The notes under the pieces are model-generated. The model worked only from the letters and a program-made list of their open reading frames with translations. It was not told the origin of the DNA and ran no database searches. 31,290 nt of DNA, taken from the NCBI GenBank assembly GCA_041687755.1, contig JBDNJM010000158.1, positions 1 to 31,290 on the forward strand. The letters are read 5' to 3'. Source of the stretch: JBDNJM01 sp041687755. GTDB taxonomy: Bacteria; Planctomycetota; UBA1135; GCA-002686595. A program made the translations under genes and the position numbers. The stretch's first letter is position 1, and the number at the start of each line of letters is the position of its first letter. Positions 14,752 to 22,905 of this stretch are shown in pieces.

Positions 14752-15723
14752 TCAGGGAGCCAGAACGATTGTTTCAGCGTTGCTGGCGAAGTCGACAGTG
14801 GGGGACACGAGAACGTACGCGTGGTGGACCGGGACTCCGATCAACATCGGGTACGTGTTCGGGGCGACAACGAGCGTGGCCGTGGCCTGGCCGTTGACGT
14901 CAAGGGTGTTGAAGTTGTTCAACAGCGGGGCGGTGTTGCGGTTCATCAGCGTGAAGGTGCTGTACGAATCCAACACGAGCGGGAGGAAGGTCGAGCCGAT
15001 CTGAACCGGCGGGGCGACACCCGTGATCGAGCCGATCAAAAAGTACGCGCGGTTGGCGTTGCCGGAGCCTGCGTCCAGGTTGAGATCGACGCTTCCGCCG
15101 GTCAACACGGAGACGGAGTTCGCGGCCGCGGTGAGCGCGCCGGGGATCGTGACGATCAGTGCGTCGGTGTCACCGACGGGCGCGGTCTCGACCTTCCAGA
15201 AGGGGAGGCCGGTCTCGCCCGCGGCGATCGCGGTGGCCGCAGCGCTCGAGATGTTGACCGAGTAGGTGCCCGGCTGGGTGGGTGCGGTCAGCGAGCCGCT
15301 GCCGAGAATCTGGTCCGCGCCCTTGGCGACGCCGGTGGCGACGATGCCATTCGGGGTCGGGGCGAACGAGTTGAGGAACGTGTTCTGACCGCCGCCGATC
15401 TGCAGCAGCGTGCCGTTCGAGGCGGTGCCGCCGAAGCCGGCCGGGTTGGTGAAGCCGGCGGGCGAAGCGAAGCTCGACATCGGCGCCGTGGTCGGCGTCG
15501 CGAGGGGGCTGAGAGGCCCGCCCGAGAAGAAGATGTCGACGGCGAAGCCGGCCAGGCCTTCGTTGTTGGCGTCGCTGAGCTGTCCGATCAGGTCGAAGGA
15601 GATGACCTGGCCGGGGGTCGCAACGATGCTGCCCTGACCGCTGCTCTCGATGCGGAGATCAAGGTCGGAGGCCAGGGAGGCAGGGGCCAAGCAGGCCAGG
15701 GCCAAGGTGGTGATGAGGCGCAT
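14752..15723 (-). CDS. Exported cohesin-like beta-sandwich protein with C-terminal tail domain
   Basis: The start at 15723 yields MRLITTLALACLAPASLA, a clear signal peptide. The longer frame to 15969 adds an implausible Pro-rich head. The 323-residue product begins with a domain that has the rhythm of cohesin/Hanta-type carbohydrate-scaffold modules: a ...VATPGQVISFDLIGQLSD strand, NNEGLAGFAVDIFFSGG, and a closing strand TDALIVTIPG near residue 190. This assignment is by pattern only. Residues ~215-323 form the tail seen in neighbouring exported proteins: AYFLIGSITG, STFLPLVLDSY, PVHHAYVLV and a terminal SNAETIVLAP. The gene lies 75 bases upstream (in transcription) of the VCBS-repeat gene and may share its transcript. 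Confidence 0.75.
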   Translation of the reverse strand: MRLITTLALACLAPASLASDLDLRIESSGQGSIVATPGQVISFDLIGQLSDANNEGLAGFAVDIFFSGGPLSPLATPTTAPMSSFASPAGFTNPAGFGGTASNGTLLQIGGGQNTFLNSFAPTPNGIVATGVAKGADQILGSGSLTAPTQPGTYSVNISSAAATAIAAGETGLPFWKVETAPVGDTDALIVTIPGALTAAANSVSVLTGGSVDLNLDAGSGNANRAYFLIGSITGVAPPVQIGSTFLPLVLDSYSTFTLMNRNTAPLLNNFNTLDVNGQATATLVVAPNTYPMLIGVPVHHAYVLVSPTVDFASNAETIVLAP

Positions 15724-16179
15724 AGAGGAGCTCGTCGAGAAGGCCTGAGGGGGTGTAATGTCCGCTCTCCCAGGTGAGGGGGGGGCGTATGGAGGGGGGT
15801 GCGGCGCTGGGGCGCGGCGGGCGATGTGCGGAATGCATCCGCAATCCCCGTGCCCTTGTGCCGTGAAATTATGGCCCGCAGAGTCAGCAAAGTCCGAAAA
15901 CTCTGCCCAGAACCTCGCGGGCCCTGTTGGAGGGTTGGACAGTGCCTGAGGTTCCCGGCCATCTGGCAATCTGGTAGGTCAATTCGCTGGGGGCGCCCCA
16001 GTGTTCTTGGATAAGGCGCCCCGCACCTGGGCGGCCACGCCCTAAGCGGGCACTGGGTACGGATTTGGGGGCGGGGGGGCAGGAGGGTCCTGGGGTCGTG
16101 CTCGCGCGCGGGCTAGGCTCCCGTAGAAGCGATTTCCGGGGGGGACGGCCGCCCTAAGTACGCCAGAATTGAGAGATCA
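15724..16179. promoter_or_regulatory. Divergent intergenic region with a palindrome
   Basis: This 456-base gap lies between the cohesin-like gene (minus) and the TPR lipoprotein gene (plus) and must contain promoters for both. A compact inverted repeat TGCGGA-ATGCA-TCCGCA lies at 15827-15843, about 105 bases from the minus-strand start, and is a candidate operator. Several G runs are present (for example 15779-15786). No coding sequence is convincing. Confidence 0.45.
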
Positions 16180-17016
16180 TTGAAGCTGTTCCCTAGGTCG
16201 ACTCGCCCCAGTTTTTTCTTCCGCCCCGCCCCGGCTGCTCCGCTACTGGTCGGAATCGCGCTTGCATCCGGAGCACTTTTCGGGTGCGAGGGCGATCCGA
16301 TGGATTCGGGCGGAGGATCAGTGGTTGCGACCATGGCTGCGCGTACGGCCCCGGATCCAGAGGCCCTCCTGCAGGCTGAGCAGCTCCTGCTTGCCGGGCG
16401 CTACGAGGAGACAGCTCTGCTGCTCGAGCCGCACCTGAGCGCAGACTCGCCCTCGGGACGGACGGAGCTGCTGTACGCGCTGTCCCAGCACAAGCAGAAG
16501 CGCTACGCCAGGGCGCGGCCCTGGTTCGACGCTGCGCGGAAGGCGCCGGGGGACTGGGCGGGCCGGGACAGCTGTCCTTACTATCTGGGCTGGTGCCTCT
16601 ACAACCTGGGGGAGCTGGATGGAGCGGAGGAGAGCTTTGCCGAACATCTTGAGCTGTTGCCCACCGAGGGGGACTCTTGGTTCGGCATGGGGCTAGTCGC
16701 TTCCGACCGGGGAGACCTCGAGCTGGCGGCCGAGCGCTTTTCATCCGCCATCGAGCTGAACGCGGCCGCGGTCAATGCGGGACGCACGCAGCTCGCTGCA
16801 GACCTTGCGAAATCCTACGCGCGGCTGGGGGAGACTGAACGTCTGCGCGACCGTCCGGAGGCCGCGCGCGACGCGCTGCTCAACTGCGTGCGCGTGCACC
16901 CCGGCCACACCACGGCGTGGTATCAGCTGCACGAGGTGCTGCTCGAGCTGGGTGAGGACTCGGCTGCCGCGGACGCGCTCGTCGCCTACGAGCAGTCCAA
17001 GCAGAGCGGCTCATGA
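16180..17016 (+). CDS. TPR-repeat lipoprotein
   Basis: The 278-residue product begins at a TTG codon; there is no better in-frame start. The N-terminus has a basic head, a hydrophobic run and a lipobox-like LFGC with Cys at about 36. The remainder is helical with tetratricopeptide repeats, such as SCPYYLGWCLYNLGELDGAE, SWFGMGLVASDRGDLELAAE and TTAWYQLHEVLLELGEDS. TPR lipoproteins hold protein partners. The stop overlaps the next start (ATGA), so it is translationally coupled to the ASPIC/UnbV lipoprotein, a pairing commonly seen in Planctomycetota and Acidobacteriota genomes. Confidence 0.82.
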   Translation: MKLFPRSTRPSFFFRPAPAAPLLVGIALASGALFGCEGDPMDSGGGSVVATMAARTAPDPEALLQAEQLLLAGRYEETALLLEPHLSADSPSGRTELLYALSQHKQKRYARARPWFDAARKAPGDWAGRDSCPYYLGWCLYNLGELDGAEESFAEHLELLPTEGDSWFGMGLVASDRGDLELAAERFSSAIELNAAAVNAGRTQLAADLAKSYARLGETERLRDRPEAARDALLNCVRVHPGHTTAWYQLHEVLLELGEDSAAADALVAYEQSKQSGS

Positions 17017-18773
17017 GCCGCAGCGAACCGCGCCCCGGAGATCGTCCGCCCACGGACGCTGGGCCGCTTGCACCTGTAGGGTTCGTCTGCCTGCTCGGGC
17101 TGGTCGCGTGCGGCCAGAGCGAGGGGCCTGCGCCCGCAACGAGCGGCAAGGAACTCGCGACGTCCAGGAAGTCGGACAGCTTCCCCTGGACGGACGCGAC
17201 CGCCAGCAGCGGCCTGGAGTTCTTGCTGCGCTCCGGCGCGGTCCCGCCGACCCAGATCCTCGAGGTTAAAGGCGGTGGGCTCGCGCTGTTCGACTGGAAC
17301 GCGGACGGTGAGCTGGATCTGTTTGTGCCCAACGGCGCGTCGCTCGAGGCGCCCGACATGGGGCACGGGGCGCGCCTGTTCGAGGGCGCACCGGGGATTG
17401 CCTTTAGCGACGTCACGGAGGCCTCGGGGCTGTCTTGGTCCGGGTGGGGCATGGGCGTCGCCGTGGGGGATGTTGACGCGGACGGCCGCAGCGATCTATT
17501 CGTCGCGAGCTACGGCGAGAACGGGCTGCTGATGAACCGCTGCGGAGACCCGAAGCCGCAGTGGCTGACGACGGCGGACTCCGGGCTCGGCGGTCCCGCG
17601 GACTGGAGCACCCAGGGCACCTTCGGGGATCTGGACCTGGACGGTGACTTGGACCTGTATGTCACGTGCTACCTCGAGTTCGACATAGCGAACCCTCCGC
17701 CGCGGACCGAGTTCCTGGGGCTCGAGGTGTTCGGTGGGCCTGCGGGTCTGCCGGCGCTAGCCGACCGGGTGTACGAGAACCGCGGGGACGGAACGTTCAT
17801 CGACCGCAGCGCGGACTCGGGCATTCAAGATGTGGATGCGGCGCACGGGTTGGGCGCGGTGATCTGCGATCTCGACCTAGATGGACGCCAGGACATCTAC
17901 GTGGGCAACGATTCGATGGCGAACTTCCTGTTCCGTGGGACGCAGGAGCCGTGGCGCTTCGAGGAGGTGGCGCAGTCGCTCGGCCTGGCGCGCAACGGCG
18001 ACGGGCAGGCGCAGGCGACCATGGGGATCGCGATCGCCGACGTGAACGACGACGGGCGACCGGACCTGTTTACGACCAATTTTGCGCGCGACACGAACAC
18101 CCTCTGGGTCTCGCGCGGAGAGCGGTTGTGGCGCGATTTGAGCAAGGTCTACGGACTGGCGGCCAGCAGCCGCGAGCCGGTGGGCTGGGCTGCGTTGTTC
18201 GGAGACTATGACCTCGACACGGACGAGGACCTGTTCGTCGTTAATGGCCACGTCTACCCCGAATCCGTGGCGCGGCAGCTGAACTCAGCCCGGGCCCAGG
18301 CTCCGCTGCACCTAGTGCGCGACGGGAACCGATTCGTGCGCATGGAGCCGACGGCCGGGGGCGTGCTGGCGGAACTGCACTGCGATCGCGGCGCCGTGCA
18401 GGGCGACCTCGACGGGGACGGGGATCTCGACCTGATTGTGGCCGAGCTGGGCGCACCGCTGCGCGTGCTCGAGAACGGATCCGGGGGCCGCGCGCTCGAA
18501 GTGCGGCTCGAGCAGGCCGGGTGCGGCAACCGTGAGGGCCTGGGTGGCGTGGTCACGCTGGTGACCGATGGCGGGGTGCAGCGGCGGTGGCTCGCTTCCG
18601 GCGTCGGATACCAGTCTTGCTCGCCGGTCGCGGCGCACTTCGGGCTAGGCGCCGATAACCCGCAGCGGCTCACGGTCCTCTGGCCGGATGGCGAAGTCAG
18701 TGAGCTCGAGCTCAACGTGAGCGAGGGCGGGGTCGTGGTCGAGCGCGGGGCCGATTACGTTCGAGTTCGGTAA
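17013..18773 (+). CDS. ASPIC/UnbV (CRTAC1-like) FG-GAP repeat lipoprotein
   Basis: The 586-residue protein has a lipoprotein signal with VAC at residues 31-33 (acylated Cys33). It then has seven FG-GAP/VCBS-type repeats, for example LFDWNADGELDLFV, VGDVDADGRSDLFVAS, GDLDLDGDLDLYVT, CDLDLDGRQDIYVG, ADVNDDGRPDLFTT and GDLDGDGDLDLIVAE. The C-terminal ~90 residues form the ASPIC/UnbV domain: GNREGLGGVVTLVTDG, SGVGYQSCSPVAAHFGLG and LTVLWPDGEVSEL. It should be anchored in a membrane with the propeller exposed. Proteins of this class have no settled biochemical role. The four-base overlap with the TPR gene suggests that they act together. Confidence 0.9.
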   Translation: MSRSEPRPGDRPPTDAGPLAPVGFVCLLGLVACGQSEGPAPATSGKELATSRKSDSFPWTDATASSGLEFLLRSGAVPPTQILEVKGGGLALFDWNADGELDLFVPNGASLEAPDMGHGARLFEGAPGIAFSDVTEASGLSWSGWGMGVAVGDVDADGRSDLFVASYGENGLLMNRCGDPKPQWLTTADSGLGGPADWSTQGTFGDLDLDGDLDLYVTCYLEFDIANPPPRTEFLGLEVFGGPAGLPALADRVYENRGDGTFIDRSADSGIQDVDAAHGLGAVICDLDLDGRQDIYVGNDSMANFLFRGTQEPWRFEEVAQSLGLARNGDGQAQATMGIAIADVNDDGRPDLFTTNFARDTNTLWVSRGERLWRDLSKVYGLAASSREPVGWAALFGDYDLDTDEDLFVVNGHVYPESVARQLNSARAQAPLHLVRDGNRFVRMEPTAGGVLAELHCDRGAVQGDLDGDGDLDLIVAELGAPLRVLENGSGGRALEVRLEQAGCGNREGLGGVVTLVTDGGVQRRWLASGVGYQSCSPVAAHFGLGADNPQRLTVLWPDGEVSELELNVSEGGVVVERGADYVRVR

Positions 18774-18877
18774 GCCCTGAGCGCCAGAGGCGGCTCTACG
18801 GCATCGAGGAGCGGAGCATGGACGACCTCGCACAACACTTACACATCGGGGTTGTTCACGGGCTTAGATTACCTGGC

Positions 18878-19594
18878 GTGAAACGCTTCATTCCCGCTCT
18901 CCTGCTCGTGATCTGGGCGGCGCCCGCCCTGTTGGCCAGCGACCCTTCGGGCGCTGGCTCCGCTGACCCCGATGGCTCGGGTTCCGGGTGCCTGCTCGTC
19001 GAGCTCGAACTGCCGCGTGAGTTCCTGTTGTTCAATCCGGACCTTCCGCCCGGCGCGGAATGCGAACCGAGCCTGTTCGTGATTGCCCTGGACGCGTCCG
19101 AGGGCGATGTGCCAGCCAGGCCTCAGCGGCTGGAGTGCAGGCGCTTGGAAGCGGCGAACCCTGGCGCACTGGTGCGCTTCGAGAGCGCCCCGATCCAGCT
19201 GTCCGCAGGTGCTCACGAGCTGTTCCTCTGGGACGCGGGCTACGCGGTCCGGGTGGAGCTCACCGGGGCCCCACAGGTCGTGGCGATGGTCGTCCCGGAG
19301 CCGGTCGCGGTACGGCTGGTCCCTGAGGGCGCGGATGGAGCGCTAGGAGCGTCGCCACAACGCATCTTGTGGCGCGTGGACGCTGGCCCCGCGGCCGTGG
19401 AGCGCGTAGTCGAGCGCCCGATGCGCGAGGCGCGGCCGGCGTGCGACGGGGTGGGATTCGTCCTGCTGGGCTGCGGTGGGCGGCTCTCCCTGGAGGACCC
19501 CTGCGAGCAGTTCGAGCTGGAACAACCGGCCGAGCTGCTGGTCCACGGGCCGGTGGAGCTTTCGGTCGGCTGGTGCCCCAGCCTGCAGGAGTAG
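18878..19594 (+). CDS. Exported protein of unknown function
   Basis: I do not recognise a family. The GTG at 18878 is chosen because it begins VKRFIPALLLVIWAAPALLA, a good signal peptide. An ATG at 18818 in the same frame would put 20 extra residues before it. The mature protein (about 218 residues) is rich in beta-type segments such as CLLVELELPREFLLFNP, HELFLWDAGYAVRVEL and AELLVHGPVELSVGW, with several cysteines, four of them in the last 60 residues. It lacks enzyme motifs. It is in the same direction as the TPR/ASPIC pair, 104 bases downstream, and converges on the threonine ammonia-lyase gene. Confidence 0.6.
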   Translation: MKRFIPALLLVIWAAPALLASDPSGAGSADPDGSGSGCLLVELELPREFLLFNPDLPPGAECEPSLFVIALDASEGDVPARPQRLECRRLEAANPGALVRFESAPIQLSAGAHELFLWDAGYAVRVELTGAPQVVAMVVPEPVAVRLVPEGADGALGASPQRILWRVDAGPAAVERVVERPMREARPACDGVGFVLLGCGGRLSLEDPCEQFELEQPAELLVHGPVELSVGWCPSLQE

Positions 19595-19696
19595 AGCGAG
19601 GGCGCCTTCGCAGGGGGGGGGTCTAGGGCGCTGGCGGTTCGAGGGACGCTCCGACCGGCGCCTGCGAAGTCGTCGAGGTGGAAGGCGAGAGCCAGC

Positions 19697-21031
19697 TCAG
19701 TCGAAGAGCTCGAAACCCGCGCGCTTCAGGCCGGCAGCCAGCTCATCGCCGACAGCCGCGGAGCGCACTTCAGCGAGGATCTCCACTTCGACGAAACCGA
19801 CGGGGACCTTCCAGCCCTGACGGTGGTGGGCGATGTCGAGAATGTTGGCCTGGTGGTCGCCCAGCACCAGGGTGATGCGCAGCAGCGTCCCGGGCACGTC
19901 CCGGGTGCGCAGGCGCAGGGCTCGATAGCGACCGCGGTCCGAGAGCCCGCGCTCGATCACGCGCGCCATCAGATTCAGGTCGATGTTGCCGCCGCAGAGC
20001 ACGACGCACGGTGCCGCGGCGTCCACGCGACCGTTGAGCACGGCCGCGAGGCCCGCGGCGCCGGCGCCCTCTAGGACGACCTTGCAGGACTCGATGCCGG
20101 TCGCGATGGCGGCGGCGATCTCCTGGTCGGAGACGGTGACGACGTCGTGCACGAGATCGCGCACCAACGGCCAGGTGTTGGAGCCGGCGCGGCCGACCTG
20201 GATTCCGTCGGCGAGGGTTTGGGGATGCTCGACTTCGATCGCCCGCCCGGCGGCGAACGAGCGCGCCATCGGTGCAGCGCCCTCGGCCTGAACGCCGATC
20301 ACGCGGAGGCCGGGGCGTAGGGCGGCGAGCGCCAGGGCGATGCCGGCGATCAAGCCGCCGCCGCCGATCGGGACGACCACGGCGTCCGCTTCGCGCGGCA
20401 GCTGCTCGTCCAGCTCGAGCCCGATGGTCCCCTGGCCGTGAATCACGTCGAAGTCGTCAAACGGGTGCACCATGGTGAGCTGGCGTTCGCTGCACAGCTC
20501 GAGCGCACGCTCGTAGGCGCCCTCGTAGTTGTTCCCGTGCAGCACGATCTCCGCGCCGAACGCGCGCGTGCGCTCCACCTTAATCACCGGCGTGGCCTCG
20601 GGCATCACGATCACCGCGGGCGTCTCGGTGAGCTTCGAGGCGAGTCCGACGCCCTGGGCGTGGTTGCCGGCCGAGGCCGCGATGACGCCGCGGCCGCGCT
20701 CCTCTGAAGACAGGCCCAGGATCTTGTTCAGGGCACCGCGCACCTTGAACGCGCCCGTGCGCTGGAGGATCTCGAGCTTGAGGTGCACGTCCCGACCGGT
20801 CTGGTCCGACAGGGCGCCCGACGGAATCAGGGGCGTGCGCAGGATGTGGGGAGCGATGCGCTCGGCGGCGGACCGGATCGCGGCCAGGCTCGAGTCGAGT
20901 CGCGCGGGCGAGATTCCCGGGGGCGCGGGCCGGCCAGCGGGATTGGAGCTGGAACTCCCCGAATTCGGGCCGACGGGGTCGCTCTCCGGTCGGGTCGCGT
21001 CTCGCCCGGTGGCATCGCTGGATTCGCTCAT
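19697..21031 (-). CDS. ilvA: Threonine ammonia-lyase (threonine dehydratase) with one ACT domain
   Basis: The 444-residue PLP enzyme deaminates L-threonine to 2-oxobutanoate, the entry to isoleucine synthesis or threonine breakdown. The PLP lysine is K96 in GAFKVRGA, the glycine loop binding the phosphate is PIGGGGLIAG (~221-230), and SAGNHAQGV (~120-128) is the substrate loop. A single C-terminal ACT domain (~368-440, RTRDVPGTLLRITLVL) indicates allosteric control. This arrangement (fold type II domain plus one ACT) is shared by biosynthetic and catabolic forms, so the ilvA/tdcB choice is uncertain. The start at 21031 is chosen over a GTG at 21070. Residues 1-40 are a Ser/Pro/Gly-rich extension not typical of the family. 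It is divergent from the dehydrogenase at 21123. Confidence 0.9.
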   Translation of the reverse strand: MSESSDATGRDATRPESDPVGPNSGSSSSNPAGRPAPPGISPARLDSSLAAIRSAAERIAPHILRTPLIPSGALSDQTGRDVHLKLEILQRTGAFKVRGALNKILGLSSEERGRGVIAASAGNHAQGVGLASKLTETPAVIVMPEATPVIKVERTRAFGAEIVLHGNNYEGAYERALELCSERQLTMVHPFDDFDVIHGQGTIGLELDEQLPREADAVVVPIGGGGLIAGIALALAALRPGLRVIGVQAEGAAPMARSFAAGRAIEVEHPQTLADGIQVGRAGSNTWPLVRDLVHDVVTVSDQEIAAAIATGIESCKVVLEGAGAAGLAAVLNGRVDAAAPCVVLCGGNIDLNLMARVIERGLSDRGRYRALRLRTRDVPGTLLRITLVLGDHQANILDIAHHRQGWKVPVGFVEVEILAEVRSAAVGDELAAGLKRAGFELFD

Positions 21032-21122
21032 CGACACATGAAGCCGCGCGGGAGCCCGGACCGCAAGCACGATCGCCGACAGGCGGCTGCAGCCCTGCCC
21101 GATCGGAGGCTACTATGCCGCC

Positions 21123-22277
21123 ATGATCCACTACCTCGTCCTAGGCGCCGGGAAGCAGGGCACCGCAGCGGTGCTCGACATGGTCGAGCACGGCGATGCG
21201 AAGACCGTGACCTGGGTGGAATCGAACGCCGCGCAGCTCGAGCAGGGCCTGCGACGGGTGCGCAAGCTCACCGGATTCAACGGCCTGCGCGGTCAGGCGA
21301 TCGACGCCAACGACCGGCGCGCCCTGCAGCCCCTGTTCACGGAAGCGGACGTGTGCCTGAACGCCTTGCCCTACCGGTTCTCCGCGGGCATGACCCTGCT
21401 GAGCCTGGAGGGGCGCACGCACTACGTCGATCTCGGAGGCAACACCGACATCGTGCGCGAGCAGTTCGAACTGCATCGCGTGCACCCGGCGGCCGACGAG
21501 CTCAGCGTGCTGCCCGACTGCGGGCTGATGCCGGGCATGGGCAACCACTTCGTGGCCTACGCCCTGGCCGAGCTGGGCGACCTCGCGAGCGCGAGTGTGC
21601 GCTGCGGCGGCCTGCCCCAGGATCCGAAGCCGCCGCTCGACTACATGCTGACCTTCAGCGTCGCGGGCCTGACCAACGAGTACTTCGGCGAGGCCGCGAT
21701 CCTGCGCGACGGCGAGCGCGTCACGGCGCAGACCTTCGGTGAACTCGAACAGCTCGAGATCGAGGGCGTCGGGTCCTGCGAGGCGTTCATCACCTCGGGC
21801 GGGTTGTCCACGATGCCGTGGACCTTCGCCGGGCGGATTGACAACCTCGACTACAAGACGGTGCGCTATCCCGGGCACCACGCGAAGGTCGGGGCGATGC
21901 TGCAGCTCGGGTTGTTAGGTGAGGATCCGGTGTTGGTGGACGGCCAAAATGTCGTGCCGAGGCACCTGCTGCACCGCCTCATGGAGCAGCACCTGTCCTT
22001 CCCCGACGACCGCGATCTCGTCGTGCTGCGCTGCGCAGCCGTTGCCAAGGACGGCGGGGAACGGATCACTATCGACGTTCTGGACCACTTCGATGAACGC
22101 ACAGGATTCACCGCCATGGAGCGCACCACCGCCTTCTCGGCTGCGGCGGTCGCGCACCTCATTGCAACCGGCGGCGTGGAGCCGGGTCCCAGGCCTGCGG
22201 AGCTCGCCGTGGATCCGAAGGCCTACATCGCTGCGCTGCGCAAGCGCGGCATCGCCGTCGACATCCGGCGAGGCTGA
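21123..22277 (+). CDS. Saccharopine dehydrogenase family protein, probably lysine 6-dehydrogenase-like
   Basis: The 384-residue protein opens with a Rossmann nucleotide site YLVLGAGKQG (residues 4-13) and continues through the saccharopine-dehydrogenase NADP domain: ADVCLNALPY and THYVDLGGN. It then has LPDCGLMPGMGNHFVAYAL and DYMLTFSVAGLTNEYFGEA. The latter segment resembles L-lysine 6-dehydrogenases, which deaminate the epsilon-amino group of lysine to an aldehyde that cyclises. A saccharopine reductase or carboxynorspermidine synthase relative remains possible. An upstream CGGAGG about 13 bases before the ATG may aid initiation. The stop codon is followed at once by direct repeat A (22278-22352). 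Confidence 0.8.
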   Translation: MIHYLVLGAGKQGTAAVLDMVEHGDAKTVTWVESNAAQLEQGLRRVRKLTGFNGLRGQAIDANDRRALQPLFTEADVCLNALPYRFSAGMTLLSLEGRTHYVDLGGNTDIVREQFELHRVHPAADELSVLPDCGLMPGMGNHFVAYALAELGDLASASVRCGGLPQDPKPPLDYMLTFSVAGLTNEYFGEAAILRDGERVTAQTFGELEQLEIEGVGSCEAFITSGGLSTMPWTFAGRIDNLDYKTVRYPGHHAKVGAMLQLGLLGEDPVLVDGQNVVPRHLLHRLMEQHLSFPDDRDLVVLRCAAVAKDGGERITIDVLDHFDERTGFTAMERTTAFSAAAVAHLIATGGVEPGPRPAELAVDPKAYIAALRKRGIAVDIRRG

Positions 22278-22352
22278 GAGGCTGTCAAGCAATAGCGCTG
22301 CCCAGCCGAAGTGCCTCTCAGGTGCCTTCGGGCCCATCGCCTGGAGGCGCTG
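22278..22352 (+). repeat. Direct repeat A (partner at 23780-23853)
   Basis: This ~75-base segment begins at the base after the stop of the dehydrogenase. Blocks GAGGCTGT, GCGCTGCCC, GAAGTGCCTCTCAGGTGCCT, GGCCC, TCGCCTG and GGCGCTG recur in the same order and spacing at 23780-23853, with scattered substitutions and small indels. It brackets, with its partner, the mobile-DNA scrap zone. Confidence 0.85.
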
Positions 22353-22362
22353 GAGCGCAACG

Positions 22363-22905
22363 ATGCTGGGGGCAATGGCGACCTGGGAACGCGAGGTGAT
22401 CGCGGAGCGGACTTCCGCAGCCCTGCAGCGCCTCAAGTCCGAAGGCGTCCCACTCGGCGGCGAGGCGATGGGGTGGCGGCGCACGGAGGACGTGGACGAG
22501 AACGGCCTTCGTCTGGTCGAGCCCGTAGACCAGGAACTCGAGACCCAGGCGCGCGCGACGATCCTCCGATCCCAGGGTCTAAGCCTGCGGAACGTCGCGG
22601 CCAAGCTCGCGGAGGAAGGTCGCCCCACGAAGCGCGGTGGCGAGTGACAGGCGGTCACGGTGCGCAAGCTGCTCGGGGAGCACCTGTCTAAGTCGGAGCA
22701 GGCAAAGAGGCTCGCAGCCGCTAGCCAGGTTGGCGTCGTAGCGGCTGCGGCCGTCGGCGTCTCCCTTGGATCTGCTGGGGCCTTCGCCGGCGCCGTGGCG
22801 ATGGCTGCGGTAGCGCGGGCCGAGGAACTCAAGCGGCTGCGCGACGAAGCCAGGCAACGCCGCTCCGACGCGGCGATAACTCTCGATTCCGAACCAACAC
22901 CGTGA
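22363..22905 (+). pseudogene. Serine recombinase relic: catalytic domain missing and in-frame TGA
   Basis: The frame starting MLGAMATWEREVIAERT is the end of the long E-helix of serine recombinases (resolvase/invertase family). It continues through a linker and a Recombinase-domain-like segment, QARATILRSQGLSLRNVAAKLAEEGRPTKRGGE. Reading then stops at TGA (22645-22647) where family members normally have Trp (GG-x-W). The same frame continues after it with QAVTVRKLLGEHL, as expected of the family, up to 22905. The ~130-residue N-terminal catalytic domain with the active Ser and Arg residues is absent; the DNA just before is direct repeat A. The last ~65 residues (Ala-rich, hydrophobic) do not look recombinase-like. 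It cannot be a working recombinase. Confidence 0.72.

Noticed and set aside
13444..15777. A 777-codon plus-strand open frame opposite the VCBS and cohesin-like genes
   Set aside because: Its composition (Val, Asp, Gly, Arg runs) mirrors the repeat codons of the real minus-strand genes, and it has no domain of its own.
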